DNA of 64,000 nt from Liolophura sinensis (GCF_032854445.1 NC_088306.1:26075764-26139763); one strand, 5' to 3'. Positions 47,919 to 58,943 are shown, counted from the stretch's first letter. A program made the numbers and translations. Notes: generated by a model not told the origin, from the sequence alone.

Positions 47919-48986
47919 TCAATATGATACTGGCGGAAGTAAACAGTTCATCTCAGAGCCTAAAGTATAAACCGACAGATTAAAAGCTAAAAGAATCTTA
48001 AGAACATAAAAATCATAACACATATTAAAAAAAACAAAAAGAATAAGGAATGAAACATATAATCAACGATTCAATCAAACCTAAACTGTAAATATTAGGT
48101 ATTCCACAATTTTAAAACGAATGAACGAATGAATGGTTATAGTTTATAAAAACGTTTTTCGACAAAATTTTGCAACATCTTTGTCGAGAAAGGTTCGTCA
48201 TTAAAACAAATAACCCCCTTAATGGAGATTTTTCTCGCTGAATATTAAAAATCATTTTTTCAGCTCAGTCAATGACAGAAAAGTAAATTAAACCACGGGT
48301 ACATGGTATTCTATGTTAACATAACAATAGTATGACAACAGGTAAAAACAGCTCATGCATTATTACCCTTTCGTTTAAACCACATGTATACTACATGTAT
48401 GGTATACCCCTTTTCTCTGCAGGGTCTGTGGAAGCGCCTTAAGTCTAGCTACCTGTCAACACTTAAACAAAACACCTGTGTACTAAGCTCAAGTAAACAA
48501 AGCGCATTCATGAGCAGAACAGTGGATAAACCACTGCACACCTGAGCTCTGTGTACCTGTATAACGAGGGAAACTGACATCTCTTCTCACCTGATGAGGG
48601 TCTCTAAGGGGATTATACAGGTAAGAAATCTACCTCAAACTCAGTCATCAAGCCTCAAACTTTCACAAGAGCTGCTTATCCCAACCATCCAGCCACACAT
48701 CCTGTCAGGCAGCCGGACATCATTATTTATAGCCCAGAAATATATATCCAGACATTCACATTGGCACAACATGCTCACCACAGCAAAAAGCACCAACACT
48801 TGGTTCGAGATAAATAATGCCTTTTTAACATAACTTTTGGATCTTTGTATCTTTCATTTCAGTGAAATTTCATAACGATCAAATAGTTCAAGCATACGTT
48901 CCATAAAAACTATGATTTGCAGTGTAATAACAGCTGAAGTTTGAGAAATGTTCAAAAAGTAATTAACTGAATCATGTGTGAGCATA

Positions 48987-49295
48987 GAGGAATTCCGAGT
49001 TCGAAGTCTTTTGTGGCTTAAGTTGTAAAAAGTCCTACTGTATTATTTGACCTGTCCAACATGTTAGGCAACTATTACTGATCATTACTGATAATTTATA
49101 GGAGTCGGAAAACAGTTCTACAAAAGTCATGTACAGTAAATTAGCCGTGGAGAAAATCGAGAAGCACAACTTTTGTGAACTAATAGGAAGATGTGTCATT
49201 TGTCCCACCGGCACACGCAGACAGGCGATCGGTTCATGATGCAGTAAGACTGTTTTAAATCTTAACGACAGAAGAGTTCAAATTCGAAGCTGTCC
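48987..49295. mobile_element. MITE-2 copy
   Basis: Ends GAGGAATTCCGAGTTCGAAG and GAGTTCAAATTCGAAGCTGT are inverted, each flanked by TA (48985-48986, 49296-49297). The interior shares CATGTTAGGCAACTATT and GTCATTTGTCCC ... AGACAGGCGATCGGT with the copy at 30854. It is more diverged than that copy. Confidence 0.78.
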
Positions 49296-49650
49296 TACTG
49301 CGTACCTGTACAAATTACTGGGAATGAAAACAAGGTTTATCAGACACGGGACTCCACCTGTGGATCGAGTCCTCTGGGGTGTGTGACCTTTACAATGAAA
49401 AATCAAATAAAAATGGAATCGTGGGCAACAGGCTCTGCTGCATGTATCTAAGACACTATCTGTAGGCCCCTGAGCCCTCATTATATATGACAAATAAATT
49501 GCGCCAAAAACAAAAATGTTCAAAATGTAATCATTTACCTTTCTACATGTTAAATGTGGAAAACACTACCTCTCTGTGATTACTTTACAAGAAATTTGGA
49601 GCAACGACATGAAATTTCAAGGTCTGACCAAAAGCGATGCAATGATAAGG

Positions 49651-49870
49651 GTTATTTTTTTCTGATACTCTGATTAAATGATAGAATGACTAGGGTTCTC
49701 ACACAACTAGATGGGATTGCAGTTCTGGTAAAACAGAGTGCAGAATTAAAGTTCTGACAAAAAAATGGAAGGATAAGAGTTATTTTTCTTCTGAGGTTCT
49801 GACTAAATGATGGAATGACTAGGGTTCTCACACAAAAATAAATGACAATGTAGTTCTGGTAAAACAGATG
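49651..49870 (+). repeat. Tandem duplication, 128-bp period
   Basis: The blocks starting GTTATTTTT at 49651 and 49779 align along their length, sharing GACTAGGGTTCTCACACAA and GTAGTTCTGGTAAAACAG-like text. They belong to the same GTTCTGAC-rich field that resumes after the LTR element at 54890. Confidence 0.8.
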
Positions 49871-49885
49871 CGCCAATATTATATT

Positions 49886-50336
49886 TGTTAGTTGTGTCTA
49901 ACCCGCAGTAGCTAACTTCGAGTAGCTAACTTCGAGTGAATCAGTGAGTGAATCAGTGAGTGAGTCAGTGAGTTAGTGCTTGGAGTTTAACGTCGCACTT
50001 AGCAATTTTTCAGTCATATGACGACGAAGGAATCCTTAGAGTGCATGTAATGTGCCTGCTTGTTACAGGACGGATTTCCACCGCTCTTTTACCTAGTGCT
50101 GCTTCATCGCTCTTTTATCAAGTGCTCCTTCACTGGAACGCCTCCCCGAAGGCAAGTAAGCCGCCCCCAACAAGCCATTATGGGTCACCCTGTCGTTGCA
50201 CTATCATATTCGCTTTCTCTTTTAGGTGTGACTCGATCCAGGGTTGACCCTCGATCTACCGCTCCCGAAGCGGACGCTCCACCAACTGTGCTATCGGGAC
50301 CGGTCAAACTTCGAAGGTAATATCCAACCTTACTGG
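49886..50336 (+). mobile_element. 5' LTR remnant, interrupted by a SINE
   Basis: The left end TGTTAGTTGTGT and the right end (TTCGAAGG, ATATCC, ACCTTACTGG) both match the 3' LTR, but about 380 bp between them is a minus-orientation SINE instead of the LTR middle. A short internal repeat, GTAGCTAACTTCGA twice at 49908-49934, sits at the junction. The sequence just after, GGTGGCAGCG (50340-50349), is the place and type of a primer-binding site, but I cannot name the tRNA. Confidence 0.6.
49925..50305 (-). repeat. tRNA-derived SINE (family V), minus orientation, inside the 5' LTR
   Basis: On the minus strand the tRNA-like head comes first. TAGCACAGTTGG (A box) is followed by GAGCGTCCGCTTCGGGAGCG and a B-box-like GGATCGAGTCA, at about 50300-50225. 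The body follows (CTTGCCTTCGGGGAGGCG; CAAGGAGGCACAT-like text), then a conserved end with ATATGACTGAAAAATT and GACGTTAAACTCCA, and a CACTCACTGA simple tail at 49925-49980. The same end domain occurs at 59325-59395. Head and tail are both present, so the copy is nearly full length. Confidence 0.8.
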
Positions 50337-50996
50337 TCTGGTGGCAGCGATTTTTACTTACCCTTCCCACTACCAGCCGACAAATTGTGCTGACATTGCC
50401 ATCCCTGTATGCCTGGCCGCTCGCAGCTGTGAAGGACGACGCGGGCACTCAGTGACCTGCAGAGCGCGGACGTCAGCGAGATTTCGAAAGTAAACAGCCG
50501 AAGCATTACACGCAGTAAGGCATATACGTATCGTGCACCGACACAATGGTGCCTTGGATCATCTGAGACCAATTACATTGTCTCTAGATCCTAACTTTGC
50601 CCCCTTTCTGGCGAATGGCTCAAGAAAACACGGGCTATACCCCCGCGTGGTTTCACCGCTGATGGTGAAGACGTGCGCGAAAATCTTCGCCGTAGAGCTC
50701 AACAGAAAGCAAACATGTTACAACTCATGTCAGGACAAATTGCTAACTACTGCCCGGTAATTTCTCAACATATTATTGTGCGTGACTCCACTTCAATCGA
50801 CTAGATATGGAAGGTTATCCGATTACACAACGGATTTCAATCCACTGGCACCCGATTGAAATGGGGCAGTACATCTAGGGCCACAGGAACGATCTGCTGA
50901 CCTGTACCAGAGTTTAATGGCATTTGTAGACGATAACTTGTTACGTCGGGAGGGCGGAATACCTCACCATGGGAATCTCCAACAGGAGACGAGGAA

Positions 50997-51401
50997 ATGT
51001 CTCCCACTCTAGAAAATTTCATTGCTGTGACGTGGTTACCCTTAATCTACCCTTATTTACCGAAGTTGGTCAAACAACGCTTCGGCACTGAGCTCCGTTC
51101 TCGTACACTGTCTTCCATTAAACCAGAAATTTCCCCGGCCCTTTCTTCCTTACTGGACCAAATTTCTACACCTGAAGACGCTAAAGTGATGCGCAAATTT
51201 ACCCCACGGCCCAATGACAACACATGCACATTAGCGCATCCAAGGCAATCCCCCGCTGCGCTCAAACTTCGTCAACCACGCCGTCTTAACAAGTCTTGTC
51301 CGTTGTGCCATCAAACCGACCGACCAGTTCGTCACTTTTTAAATGAATGTTCATTTCTTTCCGATTATGGTCGTAACCCAGGCCTAAAGAATACAGATTA
51401 A
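50997..51401 (+). pseudogene. gag: Retrotransposon gag C-terminal part with zinc knuckle
   Basis: About 134 residues, MSPTLENFIAVTWLP to RNPGLKNTD. The C-terminus carries CPLCHQTDRPVRHFLNEC, a CX2CX8HX4C zinc knuckle of the kind found in one animal Ty3/gypsy lineage, preceded by a basic stretch (KLRQPRRLNKS). The ATG used here is only the first in the frame. Upstream, LMAFVDDNLLRREGG at about 50910-50960 is in another frame and probably belongs to the same protein, so a frameshift lies near 50990. The protein would package retroelement RNA in a virus-like particle. This copy is not functional. Confidence 0.75.
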
Positions 51402-51408
51402 AGAGTCA

Positions 51409-51750
51409 CCATATTTCGAGGCCTTTTCCGGCCATCAAATTACTCAAGTTATTTTAGACGGAGGTGCAACGGGAAACATGGTGAGGACTTTTGCAGCTAA
51501 ACGCCTTGGGCTAACTATTAACAGGAGCTGTCAGTCAGCTCACCATGCTGACGGCTCTTCCCCACTTACAGTTCTTGGAGAAGTCACCTTTCAGCTCACG
51601 CGAGGGATACAAACATTCAGATTTCACATGCTCGTTGTGGAAAATGTATACGTTGACGTACAGGTTGGAACACCATTCATGGAGTTAAACGACATATCTG
51701 TTCGACCAGCAAAACGCAACATTATGTTTCGTGACGGATCTATTTTTTAA
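51409..51750 (+). pseudogene. pro: Retropepsin-like protease domain
   Basis: The frame opens before the first ATG and reads YFEAFSGHQITQVILDGGAT at the active site (51451-51480 covers ILDGGATGNM). It continues with a flap-side ADGSSPLTVLGEV and the second conserved segment VQVGTPFMELNDISV. Order and spacing fit a retropepsin. The catalytic tripeptide is Asp-Gly-Gly where the family has Asp-Thr/Ser-Gly, so this copy carries a change next to the catalytic Asp. The frame ends at a stop at 51748-51750. Confidence 0.78.
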
Positions 51751-51861
51751 TATCGATCCCCAGATAACCAAAACACTACACATTTCATCCGTTCCTCTGA
51801 CATTATCTCCAGTGTTTCGGGCAAAATTCGGATAGCCAACAACAAAAATGACCCCCAGGTA

Positions 51862-52880
51862 ATGAAGTCACATGAACATTTCTGCCAAATTCGGCCCGTC
51901 TTTGTTGCACCTGAGGAATCAAGTGATCAGTCTGCCAAAGCTCTCCAGCCTACTCCCACTCGCGACCCAACTAAAGTACACTCTGTTGCAATCAATCTGG
52001 ACCCGGATAACCCCTTCCCTGAAAATATCAGAAACCAATTTCGTCTCATAAACGAAGAATTTGACGAAGTTTTCGACCCCACACCAAAAGGATATAATGG
52101 CGCCTCTGGACCATTCACATCTGTCGTTAACATGGGCCCTGTGCAACCACCCCAACGAAAAGGCAGGATGATACTGCACTTGCGCCAAAACTTGGTAGAA
52201 CTACAAAAACTTGGTAGAACTACAAAAACTTGGTAGAACTACAAAAACAAGTATTAGAATCGGCGGGAGTTAACGTTCGTCCCGAGACCATCGGTGTCTT
52301 ATGTAGAAAACGTCAACCCATCTTTCCTCGTGAAGAAAACTAACGGCGGTTTTAGGCTCGTCACGGCATTCGCTGATGTGGGTCGCTACAGTAAACCACA
52401 GCCATCCCTAATGCCCAACGTAGTCTCAACAATACGGAACAAGCACCTTTTCTCAAATACCGCTAGCAAAAGACTCTATGAAGTATTGTGGCGTTGCCAC
52501 CTCTTTCCAAGATGTACGCGTTTACGCACGATCTGCCATGGGCATGCCCCGCCCTGAAACCGCGCTTGAGGAGCTTACCCGTCGTGTCCTGGGTGACCTA
52601 AAGGAAGACGGTATGATAGGTGAAGTTAGCAGATGACCTGTATCGTGGGGACAATTCCCTCGATGAATTTTGCGTAACTTGCGACGATTACCAGAAGCCC
52701 TACAACAAAACAGTCTGCAGTTATCAGATCCAAAAACAGTCACTGGGCGGACATCTGTAAACATCCTTTGTTTGGTGTGGCGCCAAGGCTCGATCTCAGC
52801 CAACCCTCATCGAATTGCCACATTATCCTCGTGTACCCCACCAGCTAAAATATAAAGACTCCGGTCTTTCATCAGCACTT
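51862..52880 (+). pseudogene. pol: Reverse transcriptase fragments, frameshifted
   Basis: Successive fragments keep the fingers-palm order. VNMGPVQPPQRKGRM (about 52128-52172) is followed by a tandem-duplicated LVELQKLGRTTK stretch (52190-52250) and a stop. Then [20 protein letters not shown] and [19 protein letters not shown] lie at 52300-52420, and [18 protein letters not shown] at about 52512-52565. The polymerase box appears as LADDLY at 52626-52643, one frame over from the segment just before it, so a frameshift falls at the active site. A later segment with NPHRIATLSSC lies at 52802-52834. The aromatic residue usually before Ala-Asp-Asp is Leu here; I think this is typical of the lineage rather than damage. 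Confidence 0.8.
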
Positions 52881-52979
52881 ATAAAGTTCTTACTCGTGTC
52901 ATACAGGGTTGCGCTAGCCTGCTGGCCCCACCCGATGCTATGACTGCTGGACATACTTCCCAAGATAAAGTGACATGGG

Positions 52980-53192
52980 ATGATAGTTCTCAACAAAATG
53001 TTCCAGGGAACCCAAAAAGCGCTTCACTCCCATCGCCCTATCGTACTTCCTTGCTCAGATGATCAACTGTGGATAATCAGTGACGGATCCGTCAAACAGA
53101 TTGGTATTGGCACCACATTGTATGTTACCCGTCACGGCAAGCAGCGTTTGGCCGGATACTTTAGTGCGAAGCTCCGCGGCCGCCAAGTCTGA
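52980..53192 (+). pseudogene. pol: RNase H domain fragment
   Basis: The frame reads PIVLPCSDDQLWIISDGSVK with the first catalytic Asp of RNase H in ISDGSV, then GIGTTLYVTRHGKQRLAGYF and SAKLRGRQV before a stop at 53190. A continuation with SCEIEALSSAVATQHFS (about 53195-53250) is in a shifted frame. It follows the reverse transcriptase as expected for a gypsy pol. Confidence 0.75.
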
Positions 53193-53450
53193 TGGCTATC
53201 ATGCGAGATTGAAGCCTTGTCATCTGCTGTTGCTACTCAACATTTCAGTCTTTACCTGATTCCGTCGGAACACAATGCCGCTGACATTATGACTGGGACG
53301 TGCAAGTTACCATTCACCAGTTGTGCTGACTGACTGACGATACAGTAAGAATGTTCAGATCTCCCTCGCACCCATACACATTTAAAGCAGGGGACTCTGC
53401 CATCATAGAAGATCACCAATATCAAGGATGTCAAACTTTATCCCCACTCA

Positions 53451-53960
53451 ATGACCATTGCCAAAAGCGGCCTATTAGCAGTCAAAAGAAATGACCAATT
53501 CAAGCTGCAGAGTCATTCCACGAGAGTTCTTGCCTTACTTACCACCCTCAATATTAAACTTGATCATCCTTCATCCCATCAGCTTAACCAGGTCGTCCAT
53601 CGCCACTTTTTCGCACTCGACATGGACAACACTGTCGATGCCTTGACCACTAATTGCCATCAGTGTTCATCCCTTCGCAAAGGATTTCCTCCCCACTCCC
53701 CCCCCCCACAAAGTGCGTCTTCTGCGCCTGACATTATGGGCATAAGGTTTGCTGCTGATATATTTAAACGTGAACGCCAACTGATCCTGGCTGTACGTTA
53801 GTGCGTTTCGTCCTATACTCGCGCTGCATTCGTCGAAAATGAGAAACACCCAACACTAAAGGAAGCCTTATTAACCATCCTTCTAGGTCTCAAGCTTTTG
53901 GATGGACCACCGAACCGATCCAGCTCTCGGATTTCAAGCTTTTCCCCAAGGGGAGGCTCC
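53451..53960 (+). pseudogene. pol: Integrase zinc-finger and catalytic-core fragment
   Basis: HPSSHQLNQVVHRHFFALDM and NCHQC (about 53568-53666) form the HHCC zinc-binding domain of a retroviral-type integrase. The catalytic core starts at GIRFAADIFKRERQLILAVR, where the Asp of FAAD is the likely first acidic residue. An in-frame TAG at 53799-53801 truncates it. The frame resumes as CVSSYTRAAFVENEKHPTLK and is then frameshifted near 53905. The other two acidic residues of the DDE triad cannot be placed with confidence. Confidence 0.75.
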
Positions 53961-54174
53961 TTTACGACCATGGCATAGCCATAGAATTGGGCATCAACAA
54001 AAAATCCAGTCGTTGAGAAAGCTATCCAGGAACTGGAGGCCGAACTGTGCCGTCAATCACCTGAGGGTGGTCAGGTTGAATTCCAGAATCAGATCCAGAG
54101 GTCTTTCCGCAAACGAAATGTGGACCAACCGTGACCAGTACTCAGGAGAGTAAATTCCCCTGAATAACTAAGAG

Positions 54175-54567
54175 ATGATCACAGCCCAGCCCAAAGGCAT
54201 CTTGCCACCCTGTGGATACATATTCCTCGGAGACCTGGTCTACTTAAACGCAAACGCAAGTCTGTCAATGGTGCATCTTGCGAAATTCACAGGGTTTCGA
54301 CTTCGTAAAACACCTTATAGCGTCCGGATATCTGATTGTTACAAAGTGCCAGTCTCAGAGCTTCCACAAATTAGACACCAATATCCAAAGTCATCTGAAT
54401 ATGAGAATTATGCCAACTCTGTTCTATCACCGCCGTCTCTCCCCTTTATCCCTCCTGTTTTATCTGAGCCACCCTCGCTGCCTGATTACAACCCCAGTCC
54501 CGCCTCTCCAACTCCACACAGAAGATCAACAGGTCTGCGAGCTCAACCAAAATATTTGACCAACTAA
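54175..54567 (+). pseudogene. pol: Pol C-terminal tail
   Basis: A 130-residue open stretch, MITAQPKGILPPCGYIFLGD to RSTGLRAQPKYLTN. The YIFLGDLVYLNANASLSM part sits where integrases carry their C-terminal DNA-binding fold. The proline-rich end with RRSTGLRAQPKYL resembles the basic tail common to gypsy pol proteins. It ends about 140 bp before the 3' LTR. Confidence 0.6.
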
Positions 54568-54707
54568 GTTCTGTAGTAAGTTGTCTTGTTCGAAACTTTG
54601 TAGACATCAGTGTGTTGATAAATGCTCTTCTAGATATGTGCAATGGGGCCGAATAATCCTCGGAAGTTGAGGCCAGAATGGCCGACCATAGCTTCCCATA
54701 TAACACA

Positions 54708-54888
54708 TGTTAGTTGTGTATTACCCACAGTCTCGCTTACGCACTGCTCACTCTCTCTTCCGGCTCACGTTTCGTATGTATGTGCTGTTGTGATAGAACG
54801 ATTAATAAAGCTCTTTATTCAACGGATCTGACGTCTCCAGTTAGTCCTGTGTCAAACTAACTTCGAAGGCAATATCCTACCTTACTGG
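54708..54888 (+). mobile_element. 3' LTR, about 181 bp
   Basis: It starts TGTTAGTTGTGT like the 5' copy and ends with the CTTCGAAGG ... ACCTTACTGG block shared with 50303-50336. An AATAAA polyadenylation signal lies at 54804-54809 inside it. This is short for an LTR. An alternative start about 70 bp upstream, at TGTGCAATGGGGCC (54637), cannot be excluded because the 5' LTR is damaged. Confidence 0.6.
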
Positions 54889-55370
54889 CGATGGAACATT
54901 TTGAGTTCTGACAAACATTATGGGAATTTAGTTCTGTTTAAACAGATTGAATAGATAAAACAGTTGAATAGCGTTACTACAAAACGGATAAGCAAGCGAG
55001 ATAACGGTACTATGTTTGTATATTGTATCAGTTGGATTCTTTTGTGTTAACAGTACTGGTAACGTGACATCTTGTCATTGCTTTTATTGTAGTACATTTT
55101 ATATTCTGTGACATACAAAGTGTAATGTTACTCTGTATGTTATGAATGTACTGTTGTTTCAGCGGCATACTATAAGGCATACACTCTTTTCCTATTTAAT
55201 GTCAGAGGCATTATCATACAGAGAAGTCGAACAGGTGTAATAATTAGGGTTGTAACCAAAAATATGAAAGGCTTAGTTCTGACGTAAATGAAAGAAAAAA
55301 AAAGAGGAAGCATCGGAAGACAATTCTGACAAAACAGATACAAGAATCAAAGCTCTGAAAAGATGGAACA
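54889..55370 (+). repeat. Degenerate GTTCTGAC-type repeat field
   Basis: Short phrases such as GAGTTCTGACAAACATTATG and TTAGTTCTGACGTAAATG recur at irregular spacing, with A-rich spacers. The same phrases lie left of the retrotransposon (49560-49885) and right of the 22-bp array to about 56720. No gene is seen. Confidence 0.55.
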
Positions 55371-56183
55371 ATTATAAATCTGACAGAGAAGGATTGTATT
55401 CGTAAGTCACACATAGAAGTATTTTAAATCTGGCTGAGAAGGATAATAAATCTGACTGAGAAGGGTTGTAAATCTGACAGAGAAGGATTGTAATCTGACT
55501 GAAAAATATAATAAATCTGACCGATAAAGATAATAAATCTGACCAAGAAGGATTATAAATCTGACTGAGAAAGATCATAAATCTCACTAAAAAGGATTAA
55601 AAATCTCACTAAAAAGGATTATAAATCTGACCAAAAAGGATTATAAATCTGACTGAGAAGGATCATAAATCTGACCAAAAGGGTTGTAAATCTGACCGAG
55701 AAAGATAATAAATCTGGCCGAGACAGATTATAAATCTGACTGAGAAGGATTATAAATCTGACCAAGAAGGATGATAAATCTGACCGAGAAAGATTATAAA
55801 TCTGACTGAGGAGGATTATAAATTTGACCAAGAAGGATGATAAATCTGACCGAGAAGATCCATAAATCTGAAAAAGAAGGATCATAAATCTGACAGAGAA
55901 AGATCATAAATCTCACTGAGAAGGATTATAAATCTCATTCAGAAGGATTAAAAATCTAAACGAGAAGAATTTGAAATCTGACAGAGAAGGGTATAAATCT
56001 CACTGAGGAGGATTATAAATCTGACCAAGAAAGATTCTAAATCTCACTGAGAAGGATCATAAATCTGACCAAGAAGGATTATAGCTCTGACCGAGGAGGA
56101 TTATAAATCTGACTAAGAATTATAAATCTCAACGAGTAGGATTATAAATCTGACCAAGAATGAATATAAATCTAATCAAAAAG
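55371..56183 (+). repeat. 22-bp tandem array, about 37 units
   Basis: The core ATAAATCTGAC followed by a GAGAAGGATT-like half recurs about every 22 bp for 810 bp, with many substitutions and one-base indels. The commonest variants are CTGACTGAG, CTGACCAAG and CTCACTGAG. Long minus-strand open frames (55372-55587, 55619-55885) are products of the repeat, not genes. Confidence 0.9.
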
Positions 56184-58785
56184 AGGGAAGAAGGGAGTTC
56201 TGTCACAGGAGTGCAAGAATTAGTCCTGGCAAAAATACAGAAGAATTGTATGTAAGAGTTCTGATATAAAAGGTGGACGCACAATAATGAATTCTGAAAA
56301 AAGATGGAAAAGTAAAATTCTGACCAAAAACTGGAACAATTATTATATCAACAAAAGGATGTCAGAAATTGGTCAAAAGATATATTAGAACTGACTGTAA
56401 CAAAAACAGAACTTTAACAAACGACACAAAAAAAAATGGAAAAATATGGAAATATCCTGAAGGCTAGATAATACCAGGATTTTTAAAAACTGTACAAGAA
56501 TTGGCTTGAGTCGAAACAAGACAGATGAACGAATTACAACACTTTATGATGCAAAAAATGTGTTCAGACATAAATAATTGAAAAAAAAAAATAGGGTACA
56601 GAAGAGGAAGGTAAATGAATACTGGTTCAGATGTGAGAAATTGAAGAAATTCAGGTTCTGGTAAAAAATGTTGAAGGATACAAATACTAGTAGAAAGGAT
56701 TAAATAACAGAGACTAGAATAAAACTGAAGAATAAGGAAGGAATGTTACAGAAATGGAATAGTTGTATGAACTGTTTTGAAAAAGTTGAACCTCTTGGTT
56801 CATAACTGAAACTGCTGGTGAGCATGGAAAGTGGCAGGCAAGAGGTGGGGTAGGGATTAATTGACATATTTTGTGTCCAGAAGAAAAATGCTGAAGAATG
56901 ACTATGCTCCCCTTACGGATCCCTCCAAGCCATTCACCCCTCCCTAAGACACCTGTTTGTGTCCTGAGGGTTGTGTTTGACAATCCCGCAGCCTGCCAGT
57001 GTCTGGTAAAGGCTGAGGGATTTAGACTGGCCTGTCATCTCAGTGTTGTCAGCAGTACCCAGCACACCCACATACACAGAGGCAGTAATGGCCACAGAAT
57101 ACATGCTAATCCCCAATCCCACTCTAACAATCATGAAACAAGCGGCTCGCAAATGACTGTATGCACAGCCCGCTGGTGGCTAGCCCATTCAGACGAACAC
57201 ATCCGAGGGGTATTACCATCTCTGTAGTATCGTGGGGGAATCACGGCGGAGGTGGCAGGGACGCACAAAAGCTGTAGACAAACTCCATTCAGCTTGACAT
57301 GTGCCACGGACAAAAGGCTGCTTTCACGAGGCTGTGCCGAGCATTGTGATGAAGAACCCCTGATTCATAATAATTGAACACACAGACAACATACATAGTT
57401 CAACCTGGGCCTGTTTTCTCTTTCAAACATAGCCACACAAGATGGATTTTGCCTCTCCCTCCTCCCCCACAACCCACTCCTCCCTAACACACACACTTTT
57501 CTAGCAGGTCTCGTATGCCCTACCACACACGCCCTTTCATCTCTCACGACCCCTAACACAGGACGGAATAAAAGATCTTGCTAAAAAGCAATTGAATCCT
57601 ACCGATAAACCCAATGTCAAGTAGATGAACAAGAGACCCCAGAGAAAGAAAAAAAGGGGGGACACAATTCACCCTTAATAACCCCATTTTCACTTGCTTT
57701 GTCCTCAGCTAAGAGAAAATATTGAACATTTTAATTTGCACCTATTCCCACCCTCTCATCACTTTGGTCAGAACAAAAGCAAATACCACAAACTGACGAA
57801 TCTACCCAATTTATAACCTTGCCTCGTTAACCAGATAAACCGATGAACAGTGCCATCATCTTCCTCCACAAAGGCATATGACCAAGCATAAGCCGTACAA
57901 ATGAGAAAGGCTTTTCCCAACACAAAAAGGACATACTGTCAATCTTCGCTTCCTTCTTAAGCAGGACAGATAGGACCATTATATCTCTCTCTCTCCCTCC
58001 CTCTCTGTCTCTTTATCAATGGCTAATTGATATAATTTCTCAGCTTCTTGACTAAAGACAGGTGGAAACAGTTCTTTGTGACAAAAGATCCATTAAACTT
58101 TGCAAGATCAATATAAGTACCTGTATAAAAGGAAACACCTCACACTTACAGCTTTGTGACTTAGCCATTAGCAAAACAATAATGTAACACACAGAAGGTC
58201 ACCATCAGATTATTGGAATGAATGATTAAGGCTCAACGCCACCTCGGCAGTTTTTCACCCATATTGTGCTGATAGATTATTTGAAAGAGAAAACAAAAAG
58301 TTTGGAAAAGTTAGTTGAACTTTCAGTTCAGAAGACAAGTCATCCTGGTTTCTATTTATTTATTTACTGCAAATCTTTTCAACAACTAAAGCACTTTTTT
58401 CAGTGGAATTCACGCATACAATTATTAAGTAAATGATGATAAAAAAAATGATTTGTTTGTGTCATGAAAAGTGCAAGAATCATAGAGCTATGCAAATCTA
58501 CAATAGTGCGCAATTTGAACCCACGAACACAAGACTTTAAAACACTCCCATATCTCACTGAGTTATCAGGGAAAACCATACAACCTTCTCCTCTTAGATG
58601 ACTTTAAACTTTTGTTGTGACATCAATCTTTTGTCTAACCGATCATAACAATGTTATACATGAAGGGTCAAATCATTTCTGTTCGATGTGAAATTTATTC
58701 TCTAACAATTTCGTCCTTCGACTTCGCCTCAAATACATCAGATGTTGCCAGTGTGAAAAAAGGCAGAGTGGTCTCATCAATTTTC
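56184..58785. other. Gene-free stretch downstream of PEX1
   Basis: The first 540 bp continue the GTTCTGAC field. From 56900 to 57560 the composition is richer in GC, with several conserved-looking but unrecognised open frames on both strands. A short SINE-like end domain (GAATGAATGATTAAGGCTCA, then CAGTTTTTCACCCATATTGT) lies at 58219-58275. A CT microsatellite lies at 57983-58011. The missing last PEX1 exon and its 3' UTR should be here or just to the right, but I could not place them. Confidence 0.45.
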
Positions 58786-58786
58786 T

Positions 58787-58943
58787 TTGGCATAACCAGG
58801 CCTTGAGATATCCAAAATGTTCGAAATCAAAATGGCAAAATTAGACCCACCAGTTCACCTTAGTGCAAACTCTGTTTTGTGGTTCATATTTGTGCTATTT
58901 TGATTTCGAACATTTTGGATATCTCAAGGCCTGCTTATGCCAA
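58787..58943. repeat. Near-perfect inverted repeat, 51-bp arms, 55-bp loop
   Basis: The left arm 58787-58837 and the right arm 58893-58943 are reverse complements at about 49 of 51 positions; both contain GGCCTTGAGATATCC or its complement. The loop is 58838-58892. On the minus strand this could fall in the last PEX1 intron or 3' UTR. No target duplication or transposon terminus is apparent. Confidence 0.93.

Larger units (their letters stand above)
49886..54888 (+). mobile_element. Degenerate Ty3/gypsy-type LTR retrotransposon
   Basis: The element reads gag zinc knuckle, protease, reverse transcriptase, RNase H, integrase and a C-terminal tail, in Ty3/gypsy order, over about 5 kb on the plus strand. 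Candidate LTR ends are supported by two direct matches. TGTTAGTTGTGT followed by a CCCRCAG match lies at 49886-49908 and 54708-54730. GTCAAACT...TTCGAAGG and ATATCC.ACCTTACTGG lie at 50303-50336 and 54851-54888. The reading frame is broken many times (frameshifts in gag, before the polymerase box, and in and after integrase, plus in-frame stops), so the copy is dead. I could not find a convincing target-site duplication, so outer boundaries are approximate. Flanks on both sides belong to one GTTCTGAC-type repeat field, consistent with insertion into it. Confidence 0.85.

Noticed and set aside
55372-55885. Minus-strand frames with repeating SDLLSFSVRF-type peptides
   Set aside because: They are by-products of the 22-bp array, interrupted wherever the period slips.
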